From positions 456,777 through 520,776 of the forward strand of contig NZ_CANMXL010000004.1 in NCBI RefSeq assembly GCF_947501905.1: DNA of 64,000 bases. The letters are read 5' to 3'. Origin of the DNA: an uncultured Winogradskyella sp. (lineage in GTDB: Bacteria > Bacteroidota > Bacteroidia > Flavobacteriales > Flavobacteriaceae). This document shows, piece after piece, positions 17,042-24,535 of the stretch; the first letter of the stretch is position 1, and each line of letters begins with the position of its first letter. The position numbers were made by a program, and so were the translations under genes. The notes beneath the pieces were generated by a model, which saw nothing but the letters and a program-made list of their open reading frames with translations, ran no database searches and was not told where the DNA came from.

Positions 17042-19228
17042 CTAATCGTGGTCTTCGTTTCCGAATGGTTTAATAATAAGCCCTACACTAAATATAAAGC
17101 CATCTGTAGGTGCATAAATCTCTGGAAATACGGGATTCTCGTGTGGTGGTAAAACCAAAGGTGAAAATCTGCTTTGTCTTCTATCTGTAAAGTTTTCAAA
17201 GTTCACAAATACACTACCTAATTTAAAATTACGCATTAGCAACAAACCCATAGTAACAAAATCTGTAGTTTCTGTACCGTTTGATAAAAATTGTTTTCCT
17301 GTGTAGTAGGTTTCATAACCAATTCGCCACTTATCTGATTCGTACATTAATACACTACCTGCATTATGCTTTGCGGTTAATGGCTTTTGTGGATTACCAG
17401 GTAAATAGTTTAACTTGGTATCAATAAGCGCATAGTTTAAGAACCATCTAAAGTCTTTGTAAGTAAATTTAATATTTGTTTCTGCTCCTTTGCTAAAGAT
17501 TTCATCTGGTGCATTCTCAAACTCAAACAAACCGCTATCTGTAGTATTTAAAAGTAATCCATCATTTATAGCTGTAACATAGAATAATTGATTTACAGAA
17601 AAACCAATCTCATCAGTTAAACGTGTTTGATAGTTGAAATCGAAATTAACACCATAAGAACGTTCTGCATCTACTGTGGATTTATCTATTGCAAGAACAT
17701 TTTCGAAATTTATATACTCTGCTTCTTCTGTAAAAATATCTGGAATTTTATACCCTAAACCTCCACCAATTCTACTTGAAAAACCACTATTGTTTTTATA
17801 GAGTAATGAAATTCTTGGTAATGGGAAGAATCCAAAATCGTTATTGTAATCTGCTCTTAATCCTGTTTCCAATATCCAATTATCTGAAATATCGTAGATA
17901 TTATTTGCAAATGCGCCAAAAGTCACATCTTTTTGGTCTCGCTGTAATGGTGCATTATCATTTTCATCAAAATTTGAGGTATATAGATTAGCTCCAATTA
18001 TCCAATCTGTTTTTACTGATGCTTTATTATATGTAATTTCAGTAAAGGTATTAGCCTGTTTACCATCAAAATTGAAATTAGGAACAGTTAAATTCCTATC
18101 AAAAAAAGAGACACTATTTTTAAATTCTAATGAGCTAACAGAATCTAATTGCGTTTGATACACCAATTGACTACTTAATCGTTTTGAATTGTTTTCTTCA
18201 GTATATTGATGAATGCCATTTTCTCCACTTTCAATTTTGGTAATATCTCCACCAATTCTATCATCATACGTTCCGTTTAATCCAAACCAAAGTGTTGTTT
18301 TATCTGATGGATAATAAAACAGTTTAGGATTAAAAGAAATTGATGTTGTTTTTGGTAGGTTGCTAAAGCCATCATCTTCTGGGTCGTATGCTTTTTGATA
18401 ATGACCAGAGCCATAAAGTGAAACACCAAATTTTTCATTTCGTTTGCTATAAAATACATTAGCAGTACTTCCTAATGCTTGGGTCTGCGTAAGCATAATG
18501 TCTAAAGCAGGTTCTTCGTCTGGTGTTTTAGATACCATATTTACCAATCCTGCAATAGCACCTCCACCGTAAAGTGTAGAGGAACTTCCTTTAATAATCT
18601 CAAATTGCTGTAAGTCTAAAGGTGGTATTTGTAAAATACTTAATCCACTTGAAAATCCACCATAAAGAGGAAACCCATCTCTTAATAATTGCGTGTACCT
18701 ACCATCCAATCCTTGAATACGAATATTAGTACTCCCACTACTTAAAGACGTTTGTTGCATCTGTATTCCTGTACTTTCACGAAGCACCATAGAAATATTA
18801 GTAGGGTTCATTATTGCTTTTTCACCTAATTCCTCTGCACCAATAAACTCGATACGTGTAGGTATTTTGCGTACTGTTCTTGTGCTTCTTGTAGATTGCA
18901 GTACTACAGCATCTAATTGATTACCACCCTCTTTTAGTTTAAACACTAATTCATTATTACTTGGAATTTGAATTGTTGTCTCAAATGTTTCAAAACCTAA
19001 AAAGGAAATTATTATTTGATGCTGACCGTCTGGTACTTCTGTAAATTCTGCAACACCATCAAAATTAGTTACAGCACCTTTTTCTAATGCTTCAAAGTAA
19101 ACCGTAGCACCCATTAAAGGCTCGTTTTCAACCTCTGTGATGACTTTTATTTGTATGTCAGTTGTTTGTGCCTGTAATGATAGGCAAAGTATTAATATGA
19201 GCTTTATGCTCAATAAATATTTATTCAT
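17042..19228 (-). CDS. TonB-dependent receptor
   Basis: A 728-residue outer-membrane protein. It has a signal peptide (IKLILILCLSLQAQ), a carboxypeptidase-regulatory-like beta domain (about 24-105), and a plug with RIQGLDGRYTQLLRDGFP and GSSSTLYGGGAIAGLVNMVSK. A 22-strand barrel follows, ending in FIFSVGLIIKPFG. It imports a metal complex or similar ligand. Location between DUF6660 and a Fur-family gene suggests a zinc- or copper-related ligand, though an importer inside an efflux island is unusual. The next gene upstream ends 49 nt before its start. Confidence 0.92.
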   Translation of the reverse strand: MNKYLLSIKLILILCLSLQAQTTDIQIKVITEVENEPLMGATVYFEALEKGAVTNFDGVAEFTEVPDGQHQIIISFLGFETFETTIQIPSNNELVFKLKEGGNQLDAVVLQSTRSTRTVRKIPTRIEFIGAEELGEKAIMNPTNISMVLRESTGIQMQQTSLSSGSTNIRIQGLDGRYTQLLRDGFPLYGGFSSGLSILQIPPLDLQQFEIIKGSSSTLYGGGAIAGLVNMVSKTPDEEPALDIMLTQTQALGSTANVFYSKRNEKFGVSLYGSGHYQKAYDPEDDGFSNLPKTTSISFNPKLFYYPSDKTTLWFGLNGTYDDRIGGDITKIESGENGIHQYTEENNSKRLSSQLVYQTQLDSVSSLEFKNSVSFFDRNLTVPNFNFDGKQANTFTEITYNKASVKTDWIIGANLYTSNFDENDNAPLQRDQKDVTFGAFANNIYDISDNWILETGLRADYNNDFGFFPLPRISLLYKNNSGFSSRIGGGLGYKIPDIFTEEAEYINFENVLAIDKSTVDAERSYGVNFDFNYQTRLTDEIGFSVNQLFYVTAINDGLLLNTTDSGLFEFENAPDEIFSKGAETNIKFTYKDFRWFLNYALIDTKLNYLPGNPQKPLTAKHNAGSVLMYESDKWRIGYETYYTGKQFLSNGTETTDFVTMGLLLMRNFKLGSVFVNFENFTDRRQSRFSPLVLPPHENPVFPEIYAPTDGFIFSVGLIIKPFGNEDHD

Positions 19229-19277
19229 TGAATTATAATTGTAATTAACTAAATAATTGATTTAAAATCGTGTTGTT

Positions 19278-19595
19278 TTAGCTTATTACTTGTGGCGGTT
19301 GCCAAATGTTAGAAAGAAAATTAAATCTATAAATAGGTTGATATGTAGAAATTAACTCCGTTGAAATTTCAATATTGAGTTTGAAATCAAATTTCTTGAT
19401 TGGTTCGTAAGTAATTGTCATACCGCAACAATTGCAAATACAAGTTACAGGACAAGAATCGTCACTATCTTCTTGATGGTTGTGGTTAACACTTATTTCG
19501 TCTTGATGCTGGTCTTCTATGTTTTGACCATCAGAACAAGGCTTCGCTGAAAGCAATAGTATTATAAATGATAATATGACTGTTACAAATTTCAC
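19278..19595 (-). CDS. DUF6660 family secreted Cys/His-rich protein (GTG start)
   Basis: A 105-residue protein with a signal peptide (FVTVILSFIILLLSAKPC), an acidic His-rich middle (QDEISVNHNHQED), the cysteine cluster CPVTCICNCCG and the C-terminal WQPPQVIS. These are the landmarks of DUF6660, a Bacteroidetes family next to metal receptors. It may bind metal in the periplasm. The start is GTG, and no in-frame ATG is available at the N-terminus. The -7 box ends 5 nt upstream, so the mRNA may be leaderless. Confidence 0.8.
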   Translation of the reverse strand: MKFVTVILSFIILLLSAKPCSDGQNIEDQHQDEISVNHNHQEDSDDSCPVTCICNCCGMTITYEPIKKFDFKLNIEISTELISTYQPIYRFNFLSNIWQPPQVIS

Positions 19596-19600
19596 AATTA

Positions 19601-19635
19601 CAAAGATAAAAATTTAACAATGCAATGGTTGTGCA
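19601..19635 (-). promoter_or_regulatory. Operator/promoter of the DUF6660-receptor-Fur genes
   Basis: TGCAATGGTTGTGCA (19621-19635) is an imperfect palindrome shared with 16607-16621. Leftward, its TTG is followed after 14 nt by TATCTTTG (19601-19608), an exact TAnnTTTG box. Two copies of the same 15-mer, both at promoters of metal genes, point to one common regulator. Confidence 0.65.
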
Positions 19636-19645
19636 ATTATTTTAT

Positions 19646-21131
19646 TTAAGCCACAACTTTAGCTTTCTCTTTTATAGTTTCAAGATGTTTTGCCATATTG
19701 CTTTTACACCATACCTCTTGTTTTATTGTTGGTGGGTCACCAATAGCTTTGGTTAACTCTTCCATCATAATCTGTTCAACTGCATCTACATATTCTGCAG
19801 TAGTAGATATGCTATCGTGAATAGTGTATATAGGTGCTAATGGATATTCTTCTGAAACACGCTTTGCTATGACGTTAATCATTAAATGACTCTCTATGCT
19901 CTGCAATAATCTTGGAAGTAGAGATTTGTCCTTACTTTTTATTTTAATATACCGCTTTAAACTTTTGCTCAAATAACCTTTTGGGTGCTGCTTCTGCTTG
20001 CCCCTTAAATTGGTTGGATGTAAACAATACTTGAAAAACTGCCGCTTTTACTTCTTTACGGTCTTTTAATTCAATACCCAATTCCTGTAAGAATGCATCT
20101 TCTAAATACTCATATAACTTCCCAGACACTACTAAATCAATATAGTTCTGAAACTCATTATTTATAAGGGATTGGGGGATTTCTCCTAACATAATGTAAG
20201 AATCTTTGTTATGAATATTTATATGTGAAATATTTAATGTATCACACTTTATTTCATTGAAAACCTTATTTATTTGATTAAAAGAAGAAAAATAGCGACT
20301 CTGCGGTTCATCAAAAGCAATCGACAATGAGTTGTTCTTATTTGGCTCAAATTTTTGCACTATCCAAAAATCACGACTCAACAAAATAGTGCTTAAATAA
20401 GGTTGGCTATTTTTAATGTCCAATGAAATTAATTTTTGGCCATCATACGTAACACCATTTCTAATTCGACTTGGCATATTGGTTAAGTTGGTATGAAAGC
20501 GATATACATTATCATCCAACATTAAATTATAATCTTGCCATTTTAACCTCTGTGCGCTCATTTGAGCGTGTACCATTTGATTTGTTGGATGCTTGTATTT
20601 TTTTCGCACTCTGTCGTAATCCCAAAGTGCTTTATCTTTTATTTTTAAATTATGCTCTTCAACTAAAAATTCATTTATGTAATCATAATCAATTCGTAGC
20701 TTATCATTAAACCACTTTGTTAAAAAGCCAAGATGTTTAACCGACTCTATTTTGCGATTTTTATGTGCTTTTAATTTGTTTCTAAAAGTAAAGTCTTCAA
20801 CCTGCATTGATTTTACAGGTGTTCTGTATTGCTCAATAAATCGAAATCCTTTTGATTTTTCACCAACCACATAATGATTATCGGACTCAATAATTTGCAA
20901 ATCGCTTTCTAAATAGTTGAGATACTTTTTATAGTTCTGTATTTTATCCTGCAATTTTTTTGCATTGATAGGCACAAAATCTTCGCCCTGAATATTCTTA
21001 TCCATTAAGGGAATAGCATTTATTAAATGCAGGATATAACATAGCTTATCTAACTTATAAGGTTTAAAACTTGGTGGATTATTGTGCGTTAACTCAAATA
21101 TATCCAAGTTTTCGGGTATGTATATTCTCAT
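19646..21131 (-). pseudogene. Frameshifted PolA/T7-RNAP-superfamily polymerase
   Basis: Two fragments in different frames make one about 490-residue protein. The first (395 residues, 19944-21131) has motif A, KLISLDIKNSQPYLS (Asp238), and motif B, RKEVKAAVFQVLF (Arg358, Lys362, Phe366, Phe370), fitting RxxxKxxx[FM]xxx[YF]. The second (19646 to about 19972) has motif C, YTIHDSISTT, strikingly like IHDSFGT of T7 RNA polymerase. Removing one T near 19946 joins them as KAVYKIKSKDK. The family assignment rests on all three motifs; DNA versus RNA product is open. The first fragment's start overlaps the HTH gene's stop. The shift may be decay or a sequencing error. Confidence 0.7.
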
Positions 21132-21394
21132 TAAGCACTCTTGTTTTGGGTTAAAATTCTGATTACATCATCATACTCATAGTACATTGTTTTACCCATT
21201 TTGGTAAAGGGTAGCGTACCATTGATTCGTAAATTCTGCAACGTACCTGGTGAGATATTTAATAGCTCACGTACGTCTGCTGATTTTAACCACTTTTTTT
21301 GCTCTGTTTGGCTTCCTAAAATTGTCTTCAGTTCTGTGATGATTTCCTGTTTAAGAGTCTTTAAATCATCCTTTGTAATTACTTCAAATGTCAT
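21131..21394 (-). CDS. Excisionase-like helix-turn-helix protein
   Basis: An 87-residue protein with an N-terminal charged helix and a MerR/Xis-type HTH: KKWLKSADVRELLNISPGTL, then NLRINGTLPFTKMGKTMYYE and DDVIRIL. Such proteins bend DNA for excision or control element genes. It lies between the integrase and the polymerase-like gene and overlaps the latter by one base (TAATG), so the two are translationally coupled. Confidence 0.88.
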   Translation of the reverse strand: MTFEVITKDDLKTLKQEIITELKTILGSQTEQKKWLKSADVRELLNISPGTLQNLRINGTLPFTKMGKTMYYEYDDVIRILTQNKSA

Positions 21395-21484
21395 TCTGTA
21401 TTAAAACGTATTAAAAGGTGTAAACACCTGATTTATATTACGTTAATTTACGATATTTTGACCTTTACATAAAACAAACTTATT

Positions 21485-21499
21485 AACAGTTATAAACAA
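21485..21499. repeat. 15-bp repeat flanking the integrase gene
   Basis: AACAGTTATAAACAA occurs here, downstream of the integrase, and again at 22916-22930 upstream of it, in the same orientation. These could be further integrase or excisionase binding sites, or chance in A/T-rich DNA. Confidence 0.45.
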
Positions 21500-21590
21500 A
21501 AAACATACCTTTTTAAAAGCATAAACCCTTGAATTAACAAGGGTTTTGAGCAATTTTAAGAAATTTGTTTAACGCTATTGTGCGTAAGTG

Positions 21591-22841
21591 TTAATTGGCT
21601 ATTCTCTTGGAAGCGTCAATAGTTGTTTTATCTGCAAACTTTTGTTTTAAAATTGCCATATCATCACTCACTTTTCTATCCAATATTTTAGCATAGTGTT
21701 GTGTCGTTTTTAGTGACTTATGACCCAACATTTTACTTACTGATTCCATTGGCACACCATTAGACAATGTTACAGTAGTTGCAAACGTATGACGAGCTAA
21801 ATGGGTGGTTAAGTTTTTATTGATACCACACAAGTCTGCTATCTCTTTTAAATAGGCATTAGACTTTTGATTGCTTAATACAGGAAGCAAAACGCCCTTT
21901 GTTACTGCTTCTGGATGGTTCTCGTATTTTTTTATAATCTCTAATGCGGTTGGAAGTAGTGGAATGTTACTGCGTGTATCGGTTTTAGTACGCTTTGTCT
22001 TTATCCACTTATCGCCATCAATACCAAATACCAAATTGTCTTTTGAGAGCTTCTTAACGTCGCTATATGCTAAACCTGTAAAGCAACAGAATATAAAAAT
22101 GTCTCTTACTTGCTCTAATCTATTGGTGTGTAATTCTTTTTCGAGCATTGTTTGTATTTCTTCTTCTGAAAGATATTGACGTTCTACTTCTTTTAAACGC
22201 ACTTTATAATTTAGAAATGGGTCTTTTTTAATCCAATCATTGGCTATTGCAATACGCACTATCTTTTTAAAGTTCTTGATATACTTTATAGTACTGTTAT
22301 GTCCGCAGTTTCTAACGGTTTTTAAATAGAACTCAAAATCTGTAATATACTTGTGGTCTATTTTGTTTACAGGTATATCGCTTACATTGTATTGATGTTG
22401 CATAAACTCTTGCAGATGCTTACATACTGTTTTATAACGCTCTAAAGTTCCTGCTGAAAACTCTCTACCTAATAACTTTTCAACTTGCTTGTTGTGATTT
22501 TTAAAGATGGTTATAAGTGTTCTTTGCTTTTCCTCAACACCTAAAAACTTGTTTTTTAGGGTTTCTGTTGTAACCTCTTTGTTATCTTGTATTAAGTCTC
22601 TTTGGCTTTGATATACTTTTGTAGTAAGTGAATCTAAATAAGCATTTAGCTCTCGTATATCTTCGGTTCTTCCAATAGCTTTATTGGCTTCAACGCTCCA
22701 TTTCTCAATCTCAATGGTACGTTTTGTACTAATCTCTGTACGCTTACCATCTATGGTAATACGTAGGTAAATAGGGCATTTGCCCTGTGCATCTACTTTA
22801 CTCTTTTTTAAGTAGAATAATAATCCAAATGTTTTGTTCAT
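21591..22841 (-). CDS. Tyrosine site-specific integrase, CTnDOT-type
   Basis: A 416-residue recombinase. It has an arm-binding domain (about 1-95), a SAM-like core-binding domain (about 105-205) and a catalytic domain with HLARH (His347, Arg350), GHKSLKTTQHY (His374) and the nucleophile Tyr383. The first catalytic Arg is absent: the box reads FTGLAYSD with Ala258. IntDOT of CTnDOT also lacks this Arg. The gene lies 235 bp from the tRNA-Ser 3' end and points away from it. GGTCACC on its own strand sits 3 nt upstream of the start codon. Confidence 0.95.
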   Translation of the reverse strand: MNKTFGLLFYLKKSKVDAQGKCPIYLRITIDGKRTEISTKRTIEIEKWSVEANKAIGRTEDIRELNAYLDSLTTKVYQSQRDLIQDNKEVTTETLKNKFLGVEEKQRTLITIFKNHNKQVEKLLGREFSAGTLERYKTVCKHLQEFMQHQYNVSDIPVNKIDHKYITDFEFYLKTVRNCGHNSTIKYIKNFKKIVRIAIANDWIKKDPFLNYKVRLKEVERQYLSEEEIQTMLEKELHTNRLEQVRDIFIFCCFTGLAYSDVKKLSKDNLVFGIDGDKWIKTKRTKTDTRSNIPLLPTALEIIKKYENHPEAVTKGVLLPVLSNQKSNAYLKEIADLCGINKNLTTHLARHTFATTVTLSNGVPMESVSKMLGHKSLKTTQHYAKILDRKVSDDMAILKQKFADKTTIDASKRIAN

Positions 22842-22844
22842 TCT

Positions 22845-22940
22845 GGTGACCTTTAATTATACATTAATTTACAAAATTTCGAGGTCTTTTAATTGATATA
22901 TTGCGCTGATTTATAAACAGTTATAAACAATTAGGTGACC
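22845..22940. promoter_or_regulatory. Integrase leader with GGTGACC sites
   Basis: GGTGACC occurs at 22845-22851, touching the integrase start region, and at 22934-22940. Together with the 19-bp repeat at 22959 this places four GGTCACC/GGTGACC units within 135 bp upstream of the integrase. Binding of integrase or excisionase here could repress its own gene. Confidence 0.5.
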
Positions 22941-22958
22941 TAATTAAGGTTTAAAAAA

Positions 22959-22977
22959 GGTCACCTAATAGGTCACC
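22959..22977. repeat. Right subterminal 19-bp repeat
   Basis: GGTCACCTAATAGGTCACC, identical and in the same orientation as 2351-2369. It lies about 100 bp inside the right attachment site; its partner is about 60 bp inside the left one. Confidence 0.7.
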
Positions 22978-23023
22978 AACAGAATGGTTTTTAATACATA
23001 TTTTGATGTTTTGGGTAAAATAA

Positions 23024-23056
23024 AAAGTCCCATAAACATTGAGTTTACAGGACTTT
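23024..23056 (-). terminator. Element-borne terminator behind tRNA-Ser
   Basis: AAAGTCC (23024) pairs with GGACTTT (23050), with an inner TAAAC/GTTTA stem. Leftward reading gives a U-rich run. It stands 20 nt after the tRNA and replaces the terminator left behind at 2248. Confidence 0.7.
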
Positions 23057-23076
23057 AGTCGATTTTGAATAAATCT

Positions 23077-23164
23077 TGGCGGAGAAAGAGGGATTCGAAC
23101 CCCCGGAGGTGTGACCCTCGCCAGTTTTCAAGACTGGTGCATTCGACCACTCTGCCATTTCTCC
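23077..23164 (-). tRNA. tRNA-Ser (UGA)
   Basis: On the minus strand the 5' end GGAGAAATGGCAG pairs with the 3' end CTTTCTCC. The anticodon loop CUUGAAA gives UGA, a long variable arm (GAGGGTCACACCTC) marks a class II tRNA, and GGTTCGAATCC is the T loop. CCA is encoded, and this part comes from the element side of the attachment site. Confidence 0.95.
23079..23091. repeat. Right attachment site inside tRNA-Ser
   Basis: GCGGAGAAAGAGG, identical to 2278-2290. The five bases that follow (GATTC) differ from the left site, then GAACC is shared. Confidence 0.8.
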
Positions 23165-23364
23165 TTGAGTGTCTCATTAGGTATTCCCTAAATGCGGATG
23201 CAAATATAAAATCCTTTTTTGCTTTTGCCAAGGCTTTTTTCTATTTATTTAAAATAATAACTATGAAGTCTAATTATTCAACAAAAAGTGTTCAATTTTA
23301 ATAATCCATTGTATTTTCGGCACAATAAATGTTTAATACTTCGTTATTAAAAAAACTTTAATCA

Positions 23365-24144
23365 ATGAAACGACTATCACTTACGTTTATTCTTTTAACT
23401 GGAGTTTTACTCTCTGCACAAAACAAAACCATTGGCTTTGGAGAGAAGTTAGTATTTACAGCATCATATAATATGTCTGGTTTACTTACTGACATTGCAC
23501 AAGTAACAATGGAAACCAGTAAAGTAAGTACTTCAAAAAGCACTTTGATGCGTTTAAAATGTAGAGCCACAACATTTAGCAATTTCGATAGTTTCTTTAA
23601 GGTTAGAGATTTATACGAGAGCTATGTTAGCCCAACCAGTTTAACTCCTTATTTATATAAACGTGATATTAATGAAGGTGGCTATTACAAATTTATGCAA
23701 TACAAATACAGACGTAAATCAAAATCAGTTGAGAGTATAAAAAAGAAGCGTCGTGGCGATGGTACAATATGGGAAGAAAAGAAAACCTTAAATGTCAGTA
23801 GCTCAACAAAAGATTTGGTAGCTACACTATATACATTGCGTAACTTAGATATTAATAAAGCTAACGTTGGAGATTCTTCTAGCTTCAAAGTATTGTTTGA
23901 TAATGAAGAATCTACAGTGGTATTTAAATATTTAGGAAAAGAAACCATTTCATCAAATATTGGGCGTAAAGAATGCTATAAAATAGCTATAAGTCTTAGG
24001 GGTTCTGATTTGCTTAAAGGAAATAACGCTAATGTTATATGGCTAACGGCAGATGCAAATAAAGTTCCTGTACTAGCTAAATTTAAAATCCCTGTAGGCA
24101 ATGGTGAGTTAAAAATAAAGTCTGCTACAGGTTTAAAAAACTAA
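23365..24144 (+). CDS. DUF3108 domain-containing periplasmic protein
   Basis: A 259-residue protein with a signal peptide ending SAQN. It has the DUF3108 pattern GEKLVFTASYNMSGLLTDIA near the start, then FFKVRDLYESYVSP and the late VPVLAKFKIPVGNGELKI. The domain is a beta-rich periplasmic or outer-membrane protein of unknown function common in Bacteroidetes. The small membrane-protein gene follows 4 nt later, so they form an operon. This is the first chromosomal gene on the right of the element. Confidence 0.88.
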   Translation: MKRLSLTFILLTGVLLSAQNKTIGFGEKLVFTASYNMSGLLTDIAQVTMETSKVSTSKSTLMRLKCRATTFSNFDSFFKVRDLYESYVSPTSLTPYLYKRDINEGGYYKFMQYKYRRKSKSVESIKKKRRGDGTIWEEKKTLNVSSSTKDLVATLYTLRNLDINKANVGDSSSFKVLFDNEESTVVFKYLGKETISSNIGRKECYKIAISLRGSDLLKGNNANVIWLTADANKVPVLAKFKIPVGNGELKIKSATGLKN

Positions 24145-24148
24145 TATC

Positions 24149-24478
24149 ATGAAGAAACTACTTATAATTCTAGGATTCATTTCTGCTATATTAGGCGTGG
24201 TATTATCAGTAACACCGCTATACAAAATAGCCATATTTCCAATTATTATAGCTTTTATATGTGGTATAACATTACTCTACTTAGCAAAGAAAAAACAGCT
24301 AAAGACTAAGGCAATACAATATGTTTTCTTACTATCTATTATTTCACTGTCGCTTGTAATTTATAAGAGCATATTCCAAGAAGCTAAAGTTGGTAATACT
24401 GAAGAGCTCGAGAAATTAGATGAATCTTCTGAAGATGAGGCCATAAAAGAATTAGAAGATCTAGAAATAGATGACTAG
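24149..24478 (+). CDS. Small membrane protein
   Basis: A 109-residue protein with three hydrophobic helices (about 4-24, 29-47 and 58-76) and an acidic tail rich in Glu and Asp (EELEKLDESSEDEAIKELED). I do not recognise the family. It is co-transcribed with the DUF3108 gene. Confidence 0.75.
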   Translation: MKKLLIILGFISAILGVVLSVTPLYKIAIFPIIIAFICGITLLYLAKKKQLKTKAIQYVFLLSIISLSLVIYKSIFQEAKVGNTEELEKLDESSEDEAIKELEDLEIDD

Positions 24479-24506
24479 ATTTTTTATTCAATTCTAATTT
24501 TTCCTT

Positions 24507-24514
24507 TATTTTTG
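24507..24514 (+). promoter_or_regulatory. -7 box before the first M28 gene
   Basis: TATTTTTG fits TAnnTTTG exactly and lies 21 nt before the start codon. No TTG is found at the usual distance upstream. Confidence 0.45.
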
Positions 24515-24535
24515 AGCTTCAATAATTTAGTATAA

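Larger units (their letters stand above)
2278..23091. mobile_element. 20.8-kb integrative element at tRNA-Ser carrying metal resistance
   Basis: The element runs between two copies of GCGGAGAAAGAGG (2278-2290 and 23079-23091), the latter being the 3' end of tRNA-Ser. The integrase gene sits next to the tRNA, with an excisionase-like HTH gene and a polymerase-like gene behind it. A 19-bp subterminal repeat is present near each end. The cargo is a copper/silver and zinc-type efflux cluster. No relaxase, coupling protein, mating-pair gene or phage structural gene is seen, so it is not self-conjugative on this evidence. Mobilisation by a helper is possible. Confidence 0.85.

Noticed and set aside
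19727..19742. Further GGTCACC integrase site inside the element
   Set aside because: It falls within the polymerase coding sequence as ordinary codons and lacks the paired 5-bp spacing.
19646..19972. Independent small gene starting with TTG
   Set aside because: Its sequence continues the polymerase after a one-base shift and carries motif C; it is a fragment, not a gene.
19940..19975. Programmed frameshift site
   Set aside because: The TAT-TAA context is not a known slippery sequence and no stimulator is evident. A plain insertion or sequencing error is simpler.
2278..23091. Self-transmissible conjugative transposon
   Set aside because: The integrase resembles that of CTnDOT, but no relaxase, TraG-type coupling protein or mating-pair gene is found between the attachment sites.
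23065..23301. Open frame of 78 codons on the plus strand
   Set aside because: It runs antisense across tRNA-Ser and its right flank and has no protein-like features.
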